This document shows positions 17,650 through 26,374 of a stretch of DNA of 49,173 bases, piece after piece; the first letter of the stretch is position 1, and each line of letters begins with the position of its first letter. Origin of the DNA: Deltaproteobacteria bacterium (GTDB lineage Bacteria; Myxococcota; Myxococcia; Myxococcales; Anaeromyxobacteraceae); NCBI GenBank assembly GCA_016214955.1, contig JACRMN010000014.1:1-49173 (forward strand), in the 5' to 3' direction. The position numbers and the translations under genes are program-made. The notes below the pieces were generated by a model. The model was not told the origin of the DNA and searched no databases. It saw only the letters and a program-made list of their open reading frames with translations.

Positions 17650-20600
17650 CTAGGGACCCGTGCGGATCGGGAACGGCAGGACGTTCGTCCAGGCGGACGT
17701 GCCGCCGATGCCGTTGTTGGCCCGGATCCGGTAGTAGTAGGTGGTGTTGCGGGCGATGGTCTGGGTGAACGTCCGGGCGGTGCCCGCGGCCGTGGAGGTC
17801 GTCAGGCCCGTCGTGAAGGTGCTGTTCCTGGCGCGCTGGATGGTGAAGCTGTCCGGGTTCACGGAGGAGCCCCAGTTCAGCGTCGCCCGGTAGTTGGTGG
17901 CGCTCACCTTGACGGCCGACACGGTGGCGTTGAAGGGCGCGGGCGGGAGCGCGTCCACCACCACCGGGTTCAGCATGGTGACCCAGGCCGACTGGCCACC
18001 CGCGTTGTACGACGCCACCCGGTAGAGGTAGCTGGTCCCGAACGCCACCGCGGTGTCGACGTAGGCCACGTTGCCGGTGTTGTTGCGCGGGCCGGGCGCG
18101 GCGATCTGGGCGAAGCTGGTGCAGGTGATCGCCGGGGGCACCACCGTGCAGCGCTCGAGCAGGAAGCCGGTCTCGGTGGTGGCGTTGTCGCGCCAGGTCA
18201 CCCGGACCCGCGGCCCGGTCTGCGGGACCGCGGCCAGGTTGGTCGGAGCCGGAGGCGCTGCCGGCGCGGCAGCGCCGGTCAGGATCGAGACGGTGTTGGA
18301 GAGCGAGTCGTTGGCCATCGTCGGGAAGCCGGCCGTGAAGATGTCTCCCACCACGCCGCCGTTCGCGAGCACCCGGTACCAGTACAGGGTGTCCGGCACC
18401 ACGGTGGTGTCGGTGAAGGTGGCCGGGCCGATGGTGGTGGGCGTGGGGTTGGCGAAGTTGAAGGCCGTCAGCCCCGCGGTGAAGGTGGCGTTGTTCGCCC
18501 TCTGGATGGTGAACTGGATCTCCTTCCTGGAGTTGTCCATCCAGGCGAGGACGACGCTGGGGCTGTTGGCCGTGCCGGTCAAGGTGGCGGCGAGGCCCGT
18601 CGGTGCCAGGGGCGGCACCGCGAACACCAGCGAGTGCATCATGTCCATCTCCTCATGGGCGAGGATGTGGCAGTGCCACACGTACTCCCAGCCGAAGTTG
18701 ACGTAGTGGTTCAGGATCTCCGTGATCTGGTTGCCGGCCGGGTCGAACCAGCCGGCGGGAGCCGGCGGGACGAGGGTGGCTCCCTCGGGCAGCGTCGGGT
18801 CGATGAGGCGGACGCTGTCGGGCACCTCGAACGGGAGCATCGAGGGCGTCGGGACGGTGGGGCGGAGGGCCAGGTAGGTGATCTCCAGCGGATTCACCCG
18901 GAAGGTGTCCTTCCAGCCCAGCTCGATGGGATCCACCTGCAGCTGGAGCCCGTCCTGGCCTAGGCGGTTGATGAGCTGGGCATGGAAGAGGTGGGTGTGG
19001 ATGGTGTGGGTGTCGACGCCGTTGTGGAAGATCCTCCAGAGCTGCGTCCCGTCGGGCATGACGCCGATGGGCTTCCCCTCCAGCGAGCCCAGGACCAGGT
19101 CCGTCGGCGGGCTGGCGTAGCCGTAGGGGATGAGCACGTGGACCGGCGAGGTCGGGTTCGAGAGCCCGAGCATGCCGGCCATGCGGCCGAACAGGGTGTC
19201 GTAGACGCCGCCCATCTCGTCGTGCATCGCCTTCATCTCGAGCGGCAGGGTGACGGCAGGCTGGAGCACCCCGTTCTCGTCGATGGGCTGGAAGGTCTTC
19301 TGGGTGTCGGCGATCTGGATGTACTGGGCCGCGGCCGTCGCCGGGAAGGTGTTGTTGTAGGCGGAGTTGTAGGCCGCCTGCGGGATGATGATCGGGTCCT
19401 GGGTCAGCTCGAAGACGCCCCGCTTCGTGGCGGTCTTGGCCCACGCGGCCTGCAGGTTGGGGAGCGTGACCTGCGTGGTCTCGGTCCCCGGGGTGACCGT
19501 GGTGCCGACCCGGATCTGCATCACCGTCCGGGTGTTGGGGCCGTAGCCGGGCTGCGTGGAGGGCGCGCCGCCGGCGTCCATCTGGTTGGCGACCCCGGTG
19601 AAGTAGTCGTACGTCGGGACGCCGGCCGGGAAGGCCGCGGGCGCATCGTTGTAGAGGATGAGCGTCTTGCCGGCGTACTGGCTGAAGTCGACCACCACGT
19701 CGGCCCGCTCCGCCGAGCCGACCAGCAGCGAGTGCTGGTTGACGGTGCCGAAGTTGAAGGTGGTGGGGTTGAGGTTCCAGCCGATGGGCTGCTGGGGGAC
19801 CAGCAGCGGCTTCGGCGCGAAGCCGCCCTCGGTCCCGAGCAGGATCCAGGGCGGGCCCTTGGTCGTCGGATCGGGGATGCCGCTCGGCCAGTCGGCGTAC
19901 TGGTTGGCCGGGGCCACGCCCACCGGGACCATCTTCACCTCGGTGCAGTCGCCCGCGGGCGGGAGCGTGCCGTCCGCCCGGACGGACGTCCCGTCGCACA
20001 GCACGGTGCCGGTGGTGTTGGGCGTCGTCGGCGAGGTCTTGTCGGCGGCGACGTAGAGCTGCAGGTTGAACATGCGGTCGTTGGCGGCGCTGAGGACGCG
20101 GAACCGGTAGGCCTTCGGCTCCAGCTCCAGGTACGGGTAGGCGGTGCCGTTGACGACCGGGGTGTCCATGAAGCCCTCGCCAGGGATGGAGGGGTTGGGC
20201 ACGCCCGGCCGCATCGGCGGCTCCCAGGGCGCGGTGCAGACCGAGTTGACGGGATCAGGCAGGCCGTCGCAGACGGGCTGGTAGTACTCGTTGGGGACCG
20301 GCCCGACCTCGATGCAGCCCACCGGGCCGCCGTTGACGCACTCCGGGACCGGCGGGTTGAACCAGGGGCCGTAGTGCCAGCGGCCGAAGGCGTTGACACC
20401 GGCGAGGTCCCAGGGGTTCTGGGCCGACATGTAGACGTGGGGATACCAGAGGTCGCCGGTGACGGCGGCGGTGATGTTGCCGGTCAGCAGGTCCCGGGGG
20501 CCGGTGCCCGCGTTCCAGGTCGGGTCCTGGGCGAAGACGGTGTTCGCGTCCACCCAGGTCCTGTCCTGGATGACGAGCGGGATGCCGATGCCGGGGAGGA

Positions 20601-22185
20601 CCTTGGGATAGGTCGTGCCGGGGATGGGCGCGCCGGTGGCGTCGATGCCGTTGACGCCGGAGACGTTGGTCCCGCTGATCAGGTCCTGCTCCACCGCATC
20701 GGTGAGCACGTACCCCGCCGCCTCGCCGGCGTAGACGTTGAGCCGGGTGATGCCGAGCGCATGGTCGTGGTAGAACTGCAGCCGCGCGCTCTGGGCGTTG
20801 GTGTAGAAGAAGGTCTGGCACCCGGCGCTGTTCCTGCCGGTGGGGGTGACGTCGCACTCGACGTTGTTGCCGGCGTCGAGCATGTCCGGCACGTTCCGCG
20901 CGCTCACGCCCTTGGGGTAGGGGGTGACCTCGTCCGCCGGGGTGATCCACTGGTGGGTGTTGCCGTCGCTGATCCACACGGTGTTGTTGCCGTGCAGGTG
21001 GATGGTGGCCCGGTTCTGCGTGAACTTGTCACCGGCCACGCCCGGCAGCGAGGGCCCCAGGCCCGAGCCCGGGACGGTCTCGTCCACGGGGAGGAAGAGC
21101 GCTCCGCCGGCGCCGGCGGGAAGCAGGTTGTAGAACTTGATGCGCACCGGCACCGGCTGGCCGTCGACACCGGGCACGCCGTGCGCCCGGCCCTTGGCCA
21201 CGATCGTCGGCCCCAGGTTGTGGGGGCGATCCAGGCCGATGGCCTGGGTGCCATCGGGCTTCAGGATGGGCGTGCCGGCGAGGTTGGTCAGCGCCACCGG
21301 GTTGGTGCCAGGGTTGCCGGGGGTGGCGAGCTGGACGTAGCCGCGGAGGCGGGTGGGGGGAAGGTCCGAGTGCATCTTCTCGGCGTACTCGACGAGGCCG
21401 ACCTCGTAGTAGTCGGCCGCCTGGCCGCTGTAGATCCGGGTCTCGGGGACGGCGAGCGGGATGTACTGCCCGAGGGCGTTGGCACCGGCGGGCGTCAGGC
21501 CCGGCATCCGGTCGACGAACTTGCGCATGCCGCCCACGAGGGAGGTGACGTCGAGGACCGCCGTCGCGGCGGCGTCGACGCCGGCGGCGTCGCTGATGAT
21601 GACGACGGGGGCGCTGTAGCCCGAGCCAAGGCCCTGGAGCGTGATGCCGGTGATGGCACCCGTGGTCGGATCGATCTGGGTCAGCGGGTCGATGATGGCC
21701 GTGGCCGGCACGTCCGCGGTGCCGTAGGCATCGGCGATGGTGACCGTGGGGTTGGTGTACCCGGTGCCGCCCGCGTCCAGGGTGACGGCACCGATGGAGC
21801 CCGTCGGCAGCGGGCTGTAGGCCCAGTTGCCGTAGGGGCCGAAGTAGTGCGGGGTGCCGCCGGGGCCCTCGAGGCCCGGGAGCGGCGCGAACGCGGCGAG
21901 CGGGGAGACGCCCGCCGCCATGGTCTCGGGAGCGAGCGCGGTGGTCCCCGGCTTCACGATCTGGGGAGCGAGCGTGGCGCCCTTCTTGACCGCCCGGACC
22001 TGCTTCCCGGAGACGCCGGGCTTCAGGCCCTTCTTGGCGGCGCGCTGGGCCGCGGCCTTCCGGTCGGCGGCGGTGATGGTCTGCAGCTTCTTCGGCTTCT
22101 TCGCATCGGCAGCGAGGGTCCGCTCAGCTGCCCAGGAGGTGGCGATCGCCACCAGTGCCAGGGCCAGCAACCTCTTCGTTTTCAT
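17650..22185 (-). CDS. Secreted multicopper oxidase with three fibronectin type III domains
   Basis: This 1511-residue exported protein has a signal peptide at residues 1-26. A Lys/Ala-rich segment follows, then two copies of a glycine-rich motif (GGTGYTNPTVTI and GSGYSAPVVII, about residues 135-210). Cupredoxin copper ligands are intact: HLHGNN near 394, YHDHALG near 470, THTIHTHLFHAQL near 1058, and WHCHILAHEEMDMM near 1168, which holds the type 1 Cys and axial Met. Three fibronectin III domains fill about 1190-1511. It is far longer than CueO-type oxidases (about 500 residues). Large multicopper oxidases with such domains include OmpB of Geobacter, an outer-surface protein needed for reducing insoluble iron oxides. 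Convergence with cusBA suggests copper defence instead. Function is undecided between Cu(I), Mn(II) or Fe(II) oxidation. Confidence 0.88.
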   Translation of the reverse strand: MKTKRLLALALVAIATSWAAERTLAADAKKPKKLQTITAADRKAAAQRAAKKGLKPGVSGKQVRAVKKGATLAPQIVKPGTTALAPETMAAGVSPLAAFAPLPGLEGPGGTPHYFGPYGNWAYSPLPTGSIGAVTLDAGGTGYTNPTVTIADAYGTADVPATAIIDPLTQIDPTTGAITGITLQGLGSGYSAPVVIISDAAGVDAAATAVLDVTSLVGGMRKFVDRMPGLTPAGANALGQYIPLAVPETRIYSGQAADYYEVGLVEYAEKMHSDLPPTRLRGYVQLATPGNPGTNPVALTNLAGTPILKPDGTQAIGLDRPHNLGPTIVAKGRAHGVPGVDGQPVPVRIKFYNLLPAGAGGALFLPVDETVPGSGLGPSLPGVAGDKFTQNRATIHLHGNNTVWISDGNTHQWITPADEVTPYPKGVSARNVPDMLDAGNNVECDVTPTGRNSAGCQTFFYTNAQSARLQFYHDHALGITRLNVYAGEAAGYVLTDAVEQDLISGTNVSGVNGIDATGAPIPGTTYPKVLPGIGIPLVIQDRTWVDANTVFAQDPTWNAGTGPRDLLTGNITAAVTGDLWYPHVYMSAQNPWDLAGVNAFGRWHYGPWFNPPVPECVNGGPVGCIEVGPVPNEYYQPVCDGLPDPVNSVCTAPWEPPMRPGVPNPSIPGEGFMDTPVVNGTAYPYLELEPKAYRFRVLSAANDRMFNLQLYVAADKTSPTTPNTTGTVLCDGTSVRADGTLPPAGDCTEVKMVPVGVAPANQYADWPSGIPDPTTKGPPWILLGTEGGFAPKPLLVPQQPIGWNLNPTTFNFGTVNQHSLLVGSAERADVVVDFSQYAGKTLILYNDAPAAFPAGVPTYDYFTGVANQMDAGGAPSTQPGYGPNTRTVMQIRVGTTVTPGTETTQVTLPNLQAAWAKTATKRGVFELTQDPIIIPQAAYNSAYNNTFPATAAAQYIQIADTQKTFQPIDENGVLQPAVTLPLEMKAMHDEMGGVYDTLFGRMAGMLGLSNPTSPVHVLIPYGYASPPTDLVLGSLEGKPIGVMPDGTQLWRIFHNGVDTHTIHTHLFHAQLINRLGQDGLQLQVDPIELGWKDTFRVNPLEITYLALRPTVPTPSMLPFEVPDSVRLIDPTLPEGATLVPPAPAGWFDPAGNQITEILNHYVNFGWEYVWHCHILAHEEMDMMHSLVFAVPPLAPTGLAATLTGTANSPSVVLAWMDNSRKEIQFTIQRANNATFTAGLTAFNFANPTPTTIGPATFTDTTVVPDTLYWYRVLANGGVVGDIFTAGFPTMANDSLSNTVSILTGAAAPAAPPAPTNLAAVPQTGPRVRVTWRDNATTETGFLLERCTVVPPAITCTSFAQIAAPGPRNNTGNVAYVDTAVAFGTSYLYRVASYNAGGQSAWVTMLNPVVVDALPPAPFNATVSAVKVSATNYRATLNWGSSVNPDSFTIQRARNSTFTTGLTTSTAAGTARTFTQTIARNTTYYYRIRANNGIGGTSAWTNVLPFPIRTGP

Positions 22186-22685
22186 CGTGGTCCCCTTCGT
22201 CCGCTACGGCGTGGTGACAGGGGTGACGCCCGGAAAGGCAACGTGCCTGGCCGGGCCCGGCGAAGGACGTTGCAGGCCCTCCGGCGGTTGCCGCCTCCGT
22301 GGGCTTCACGCGCAGGCCCTCCAGTGATCCCGCCGCGGCGAGCGCTCGCGCGCGGGCGCCGCCCTGCAGGCGGCAAGCGGCCCGCAGGGGCAGTCTCGGT
22401 TGTCGGTTTGGCCGCTCTGGTGGTGCTCGCCCCACCACCCTCTGCACGCAGTGTTAGTCCCGAGATCCACGGCGACAAGCGGTCGCGTTGCGCGCGATTC
22501 GACGCACGAGGACGGAGCGTGAATTGATCGCGCGGCGCCGAATTCGCACCATCGGTGAAACGCGTGCGCCCCGGGCCTGTTGAGTCGCCTCCAGGGCGCC
22601 GTGGTCGGGAAATGTGGGCGAGTACCGCGGGCGGGGGAAACCCTTCAGGGCAACTGACCGAAATCAGGAATCGACCGACCACGAA

Positions 22686-22699
22686 TTGACGTGCATCAA
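22686..22699. promoter_or_regulatory. FNR/CRP-family-like operator palindrome
   Basis: TTGACGTGCATCAA has TTGA and TCAA half sites separated by six bases and differs at one position from the FNR consensus TTGAT-N4-ATCAA. It lies about 500 bp upstream of the multicopper oxidase start in a region without genes, so an oxygen- or redox-responsive FNR/CRP-family regulator may act here. The distance to the gene is unusually long. Confidence 0.45.
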
Positions 22700-22725
22700 A
22701 TGTCCGCTGCGGGCACCTGGCTGTC

Positions 22726-22753
22726 CCATGAGGGCACCGCGAAGCCCTCATGG
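22726..22753 (-). terminator. Hairpin downstream of the outer-membrane barrel gene
   Basis: CCATGAGGGC and GCCCTCATGG form a perfect 10-bp stem with an 8-nt loop. It lies 157 nt past the barrel gene stop (minus strand) and about 27 nt before the FNR-like site, so it could end the barrel transcript and insulate the oxidase promoter region. Confidence 0.45.
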
Positions 22754-22909
22754 CGCCCCGTCGCCCTCACCGCGCTGCTCCTGGGCTCGCGCCCGCCGTC
22801 ACCCTCACCCGGCAACCCGAGCCGGCCGCACCGGGGCCGAGCGGCGTCGCCGGTGCCGTCCAGGCCGGCTCGGTGCCGGCAACTGGACCCGCCGGCGGCG
22901 GCCGCGGCG

Positions 22910-23701
22910 TCAGAACGTGGCCGACACCTGCGCCTGATAGGTGGTCAGCGCGGACACCTGGGCCTCGACCCCCAGCGCCACGTGCCAGGTGCGCAGCTCG
23001 AGGCCGACGAGGAGGTTGGGGACGACCAGGGCCTCGCGCCGGAGGTCGACGGCCGCGCTGGTCTCGCGCGAGAGGACCGCATCGGCGCCGATGCCCAGGT
23101 ACGGGGTGAGCACATTCCAGAAGGTGTGGCCTGCCGAGACGCCCACGCCGAGGGCGTGCATGTCCATGGCGGTGACATAGAGCGTCTTGGTGTAGGCGCC
23201 CCGGACCGCCAGCGTGATGGGCTGGTCCTCGTCCTGCCGGAGGAGGGCGTACTTCGCCTCCACCCCGAGCCACCCGTAGTTGGCCTCCGGGGCCAGCGTG
23301 TAGTACGCGCCGACGTCGAGGTTGTCGGTCACGCCCAGGCGCAGGCGGAGCTTGGGGAAGGACTTGCTGGCGCCCAGCGGATGGCGGTCGGTGGGGTGGT
23401 AGAAGGTGTCGTTCCAGGCGGGGTCGTGCTCCTCGACCCTGAAGTAGATCTGCTCGACGTCGACGGCGAAGCCCCAGCGCCCCAGCGTCATGGGCGCGCC
23501 GCCCTGCTTGAAGGCCGACACCGATCCGAACTCGCGGACGAAGCGGCGGAAGGCGCCCTGGGTGAGGTTGGGCGCGAAGGCCACCGAGCAGTCCTCGAGC
23601 GTGGGGTCCACGTGGAGGTTGGGGTCGGGGGGCGGCTCGCCCAGGGCGGCGGCGGGCAGGAGCAGGGCCAGCGCGAGGGGGGCGGTGGAGCGGCGTGCCA
23701 T
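22910..23701 (-). CDS. Outer-membrane beta-barrel protein
   Basis: This is a 263-residue exported protein. Residues 1-21 are a signal peptide (MARRSTAPLALALLLPAAALG). The mature part alternates short amphipathic strands with turns (for example LRLRLGVTDNLDVGAYYTL, ITLAVRGAYTKTLYVTAMD, LLVGLELRTWHVALGV) and ends in VSATF. A C-terminal phenylalanine is the sorting signal for barrel insertion. I do not recognise a specific family; size suits a 10- to 12-strand barrel. The ATG at 23701 has AAGGAG upstream. Its promoter region is a near copy of that of the oxidoreductase gene beyond the AraC gene, so these two genes are probably co-regulated by that AraC protein. It may be a pore for the same small molecule. 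Confidence 0.72.
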   Translation of the reverse strand: MARRSTAPLALALLLPAAALGEPPPDPNLHVDPTLEDCSVAFAPNLTQGAFRRFVREFGSVSAFKQGGAPMTLGRWGFAVDVEQIYFRVEEHDPAWNDTFYHPTDRHPLGASKSFPKLRLRLGVTDNLDVGAYYTLAPEANYGWLGVEAKYALLRQDEDQPITLAVRGAYTKTLYVTAMDMHALGVGVSAGHTFWNVLTPYLGIGADAVLSRETSAAVDLRREALVVPNLLVGLELRTWHVALGVEAQVSALTTYQAQVSATF

Positions 23702-23755
23702 GTGAGCTCTCCTTGGGCTCGGGTGATGCCCGGTATCCTGCGCGGCGCGCCCCCT

Positions 23756-23821
23756 GGCGCTCTCGACCGACCACGCCAACCTCTTGGCCGCGGGCGCCAG
23801 GGCCCTTCGAACGGGGTAGAG
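23756..23821 (-). promoter_or_regulatory. Duplicated promoter block, copy upstream of the barrel gene
   Basis: Read on the minus strand, these 66 bases match 24966-25031 (plus strand) at 61 of 66 positions without gaps. The block ends 54 nt before the barrel start codon, and similarity weakly continues to the ribosome-binding site. It is a candidate AraC-regulator binding and promoter region. Confidence 0.75.
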
Positions 23822-23908
23822 CCAGGGGTGCCGGGGCCCCGCCAGGGCGCAGCCGCCGAGGCGGGACCGGAGAGCCTTCACCGCCTGAAGGGCGCTTCCT
23901 TCCGGGAG

Positions 23909-24955
23909 TCAGATCCTGCCCCCGTCCGCGCCCGGCCTGCTCCGGGGGGCCTGGGTGCGCGCCTGCCGGGGAGTCAGGCCGGTCCAGCGCTTGTACGCGC
24001 GGGTGAAGGCGCTCTGCTCGGAGAACCCGAGCAGGTAGCCGACCTCGGTGAGCGCCATGTCCGGCTGCTCCAGGTACAGGCGCGCGGTGGCCGCCCGGAC
24101 CTCGTCGGCGAGGGCGTTGAAGGAGGAGCCGAGCTCGCGCAGGTGCCGCTGCAGGCTGCGCTCGCTCATGGCCAGCTCTCGCGCCACCTCGGCGAGCGAC
24201 GGGTCCCCGCCCCGCAGGCGACCGGCGATGGCCCGCCGGGTGCGCTCGATGAGGTCGGCGCCGCGGGGGAGCCGGTCCAGGAGGAGCTCGGCGTGCTCGG
24301 TCAGCACTCCGAGCACGCCGGAGTTCGCGCCCTGGATGGGCGTGTCCCAGACGGCGCGCGCGATCCCGAGGCGGTTGTGCTCCGCCTCGAAATGCACCGG
24401 GCAGCCGAACACCCGCTCGTGCTCGCGGATGTCGGGTGGACGCCTGTGCACGAAGCTGACGGCCTGTGGGCGGAAGGGCACGCCCGTTCCGGCGCGCATG
24501 TGCAGCACGAACACGGCCAGGCAGTACTCGGCGTAGGGACGCGAGACGCCGGCCGGGCCGTTCTCCGCGGTCACGTCGAACGTCACCGGGTCCCCCGACT
24601 CGTCGATGATCAGGCGCACCGCCGTGTTGATGAGCGGGAAGTAGCGGGTGACGCACCGGAAGGCCTCGCCCACGGTGCGCGCGCTCACGGCCATGTAGTC
24701 GATGACCTTGTAGGCGCCGAGCGGGCAGGCCTCCGCGGCGTGGAGCGAGAGCACCGGGTCGCCCGAGAGCTCGTAGGCCTTGGCCCACAGCGCACCCGCC
24801 TCGCGGCCCCGCAGCCGCCCATCCGGATCGTCGATGGTGCTGCGCTGGATGCCCGCCAGCCGGAGCAGCACCTCGGTGTCGAGCCCGAGGCGGTCGCAGG
24901 CGCCGAGCAAAGCCCGGCTCGAGACCGTGAGCACTGTCCCCTCGGGGGGCCACAT
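23909..24955 (-). CDS. AraC-family transcriptional regulator
   Basis: This 348-residue regulator has an N-terminal AraC-type ligand-binding domain of the Arabinose_bd (PF12625-like) group over residues about 20-205 and a C-terminal double helix-turn-helix over about 250-335 (LAEVARELAMSERSLQRHLR, then ALTEVGYLLGFSEQSAFTRA and FKRW-like YKRWTG). Relatives (OruR, ArgR/ VirF-like and fatty-acid or terpene regulators) respond to small organic inducers. The ATG at 24955 gives normal length. The gene is divergent from the oxidoreductase gene, with 131 bp between them, and the barrel gene follows 207 bp downstream on the same strand. Both of those neighbours carry the shared 66-bp block, so they are its probable targets. 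Confidence 0.92.
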   Translation of the reverse strand: MWPPEGTVLTVSSRALLGACDRLGLDTEVLLRLAGIQRSTIDDPDGRLRGREAGALWAKAYELSGDPVLSLHAAEACPLGAYKVIDYMAVSARTVGEAFRCVTRYFPLINTAVRLIIDESGDPVTFDVTAENGPAGVSRPYAEYCLAVFVLHMRAGTGVPFRPQAVSFVHRRPPDIREHERVFGCPVHFEAEHNRLGIARAVWDTPIQGANSGVLGVLTEHAELLLDRLPRGADLIERTRRAIAGRLRGGDPSLAEVARELAMSERSLQRHLRELGSSFNALADEVRAATARLYLEQPDMALTEVGYLLGFSEQSAFTRAYKRWTGLTPRQARTQAPRSRPGADGGRI

Positions 24956-24965
24956 GCGCCTCCGA

Positions 24966-25031
24966 CTCTACCCCATTCGAAGGGCACTGGCGCCCGGGGC
25001 CCAGAGGTTGGCGTGGCCGGTCGAGAGCGCC
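24966..25031 (+). promoter_or_regulatory. Duplicated promoter block, copy upstream of the oxidoreductase gene
   Basis: This is the second copy of the 66-bp block, 61/66 identical to 23756-23821 on the other strand. It ends 55 nt before the oxidoreductase ATG, one base different from the spacing at the barrel gene. It also fills the region upstream of the AraC gene, so it could serve autoregulation. Confidence 0.75.
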
Positions 25032-25086
25032 CGGGGCCTCTGCGCGCAGGATGCAGGGCACCACCCGATTCAAGGAAGGAGAAGCC

Positions 25087-26154
25087 ATGAAGCACAAGCG
25101 CATCGTCGTCACCCGCTACGGCGGGCCGGACGCGCTCCAGGTCGTCGAGGAGCAGTGCCCCACCCCCAGCCGCGGGGAGGTGCGGGTCAAGGTCCTGGCC
25201 GCAGGCGTCTCGCTGCCGGACATCATGGCCCGCGAGGGCATCCACCCCGAGACCCCTCCGGTGCCCTTCACGCCGGGCTGGGACCTGGTCGGCGTGGTGG
25301 ATCAGGTCGGCCCGGGGGTCTCGGGCGTCGAGCCGGGCCAGGCGGTGGCCGCCATGCCGATCCACGGCGCGTGGGCGGAGTACGTCACCCTGCCAGAGGA
25401 GGCGCTCGTCCCGGTGCCGCCGGGCCTGGATCCGGCCGAGGCCGTCAGCCTGGTGCTCAACTACATCACCGCCTACCAGATGATGCACCGCTCCGCCGCG
25501 GTGAAGCCGGGCCAGCGCGCGCTGGTGCACGGCGCCGCCGGCGGCGTGGGCACGGCGCTGCTGCAGCTCGGACGGCTCGCCGGCCTGGAGATGTACGGGA
25601 CCTGCTCGCCCCGCGGCGCGGAGACCGTCTCTCGCCTGGGCGCCACCCCCATCGACTACGGCCGGGAGGACTGGGTCGCGGAGGTTCATCGCCTGACCGG
25701 CGACGGGGTGGACGTGGTCTTCGACCCCATCGGCGGCAACCACCTCTGGGAGTCGCGTCAGACCCTTCGCCCCGGCGGCGTGGTCGTGGGCTACGGCCTG
25801 CGCTCCTCGGTGCGGGGGGATGGCCTGGTCTCGCAGCGATCCGGCCGGCGCCACCGCTTCGGCGGGGCTGCCCGCTTCGCGCTTCTCATCGCCGCCGCCC
25901 GGCTCCTGCCGGGCCGGAAGCGAATCGTCCCCTACAGCATCCAGACGCTGCTCCGCATGCGCCCGCAGTGGTTCCGGCAGGATCTCGTCACCCTCCTCGA
26001 GCTGCTCCAGCAGCGAAAGGTCGCGCCGCTCGTCGCCGAGCGGCTGCCGCTCGCCGAGGCGAGGCAGGCGCTGGAGGTGCTCGGCAGGGGCGGCGTGACC
26101 GGCAAGATCGTGCTGGTCGACGGGGCCGCGTCGCCACGGGCCGCGGCGGCGTGA
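25087..26154 (+). CDS. Zinc-free medium-chain oxidoreductase (quinone reductase-like)
   Basis: This 355-residue cytoplasmic enzyme belongs to the MDR superfamily. The N-terminal GroES-like domain starts RIVVTRYGGPDALQVVE; the Rossmann domain carries the nucleotide motif HGAAGGVGTALLQLG near residue 150, typical of NADPH:quinone oxidoreductase-like enzymes and enoyl reductases. The catalytic and structural zinc cysteines of alcohol dehydrogenases are missing. The ATG at 25087 follows GGAAGGAG; a GTG/ATG further up is out of place. It is driven by the conserved promoter block shared with the barrel gene and is divergent from the AraC gene. The inducer and substrate are probably one small carbonyl or quinone compound, but this is inferred. 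Confidence 0.85.
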   Translation: MKHKRIVVTRYGGPDALQVVEEQCPTPSRGEVRVKVLAAGVSLPDIMAREGIHPETPPVPFTPGWDLVGVVDQVGPGVSGVEPGQAVAAMPIHGAWAEYVTLPEEALVPVPPGLDPAEAVSLVLNYITAYQMMHRSAAVKPGQRALVHGAAGGVGTALLQLGRLAGLEMYGTCSPRGAETVSRLGATPIDYGREDWVAEVHRLTGDGVDVVFDPIGGNHLWESRQTLRPGGVVVGYGLRSSVRGDGLVSQRSGRRHRFGGAARFALLIAAARLLPGRKRIVPYSIQTLLRMRPQWFRQDLVTLLELLQQRKVAPLVAERLPLAEARQALEVLGRGGVTGKIVLVDGAASPRAAAA

Positions 26155-26374
26155 CCGGCGGCGCGCGCAGGCTCGCCGGCCGCGGCGGCCGGTGAGCGCC
26201 GCACCAGGTCCGGACGTGCGGTCGAGCCGGCAGCCAGCTCGGGCTGGGTTTGACCGCCGATCGCCCTGGAAGCGATGCTCCTCATCGGCCGCGGCGGAGG
26301 AGCGACGCCCCTCCACCTGCCGCGGGCATTCGGCGGCCGGCGTTCCCGCCGCGCGCATCGACAGGAGGCCCAGC

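Larger units (their letters stand above)
22186..22909. other. 724-bp non-coding region upstream of the multicopper oxidase gene
   Basis: I find no protein-like frame here. One long minus-strand frame has no recognisable composition or ribosome-binding site. The part at about 22440-22700 is less GC-rich than its surroundings. It holds an FNR/CRP-like palindrome (22686-22699) and, just before it in minus-strand direction, a 10-bp hairpin (22726-22753). Near the oxidase start, AAGGGGACC serves as a ribosome-binding site. A long 5' leader or an undetected small RNA is possible. Confidence 0.5.

Noticed and set aside
18982-22527. A very long open frame on the plus strand opposite the multicopper oxidase gene
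   Set aside because: It is the antisense shadow of a GC-rich gene: no ribosome-binding site, compositions dominated by Gly/Arg/Val/Asp, no family motifs, while the minus strand encodes clear copper-binding motifs.
22182-22751. A 189-codon minus-strand frame just upstream of the multicopper oxidase gene
   Set aside because: Arg/Pro-rich composition, no ribosome-binding site, no domain, and it covers hairpins and an operator-like palindrome; better taken as non-coding.
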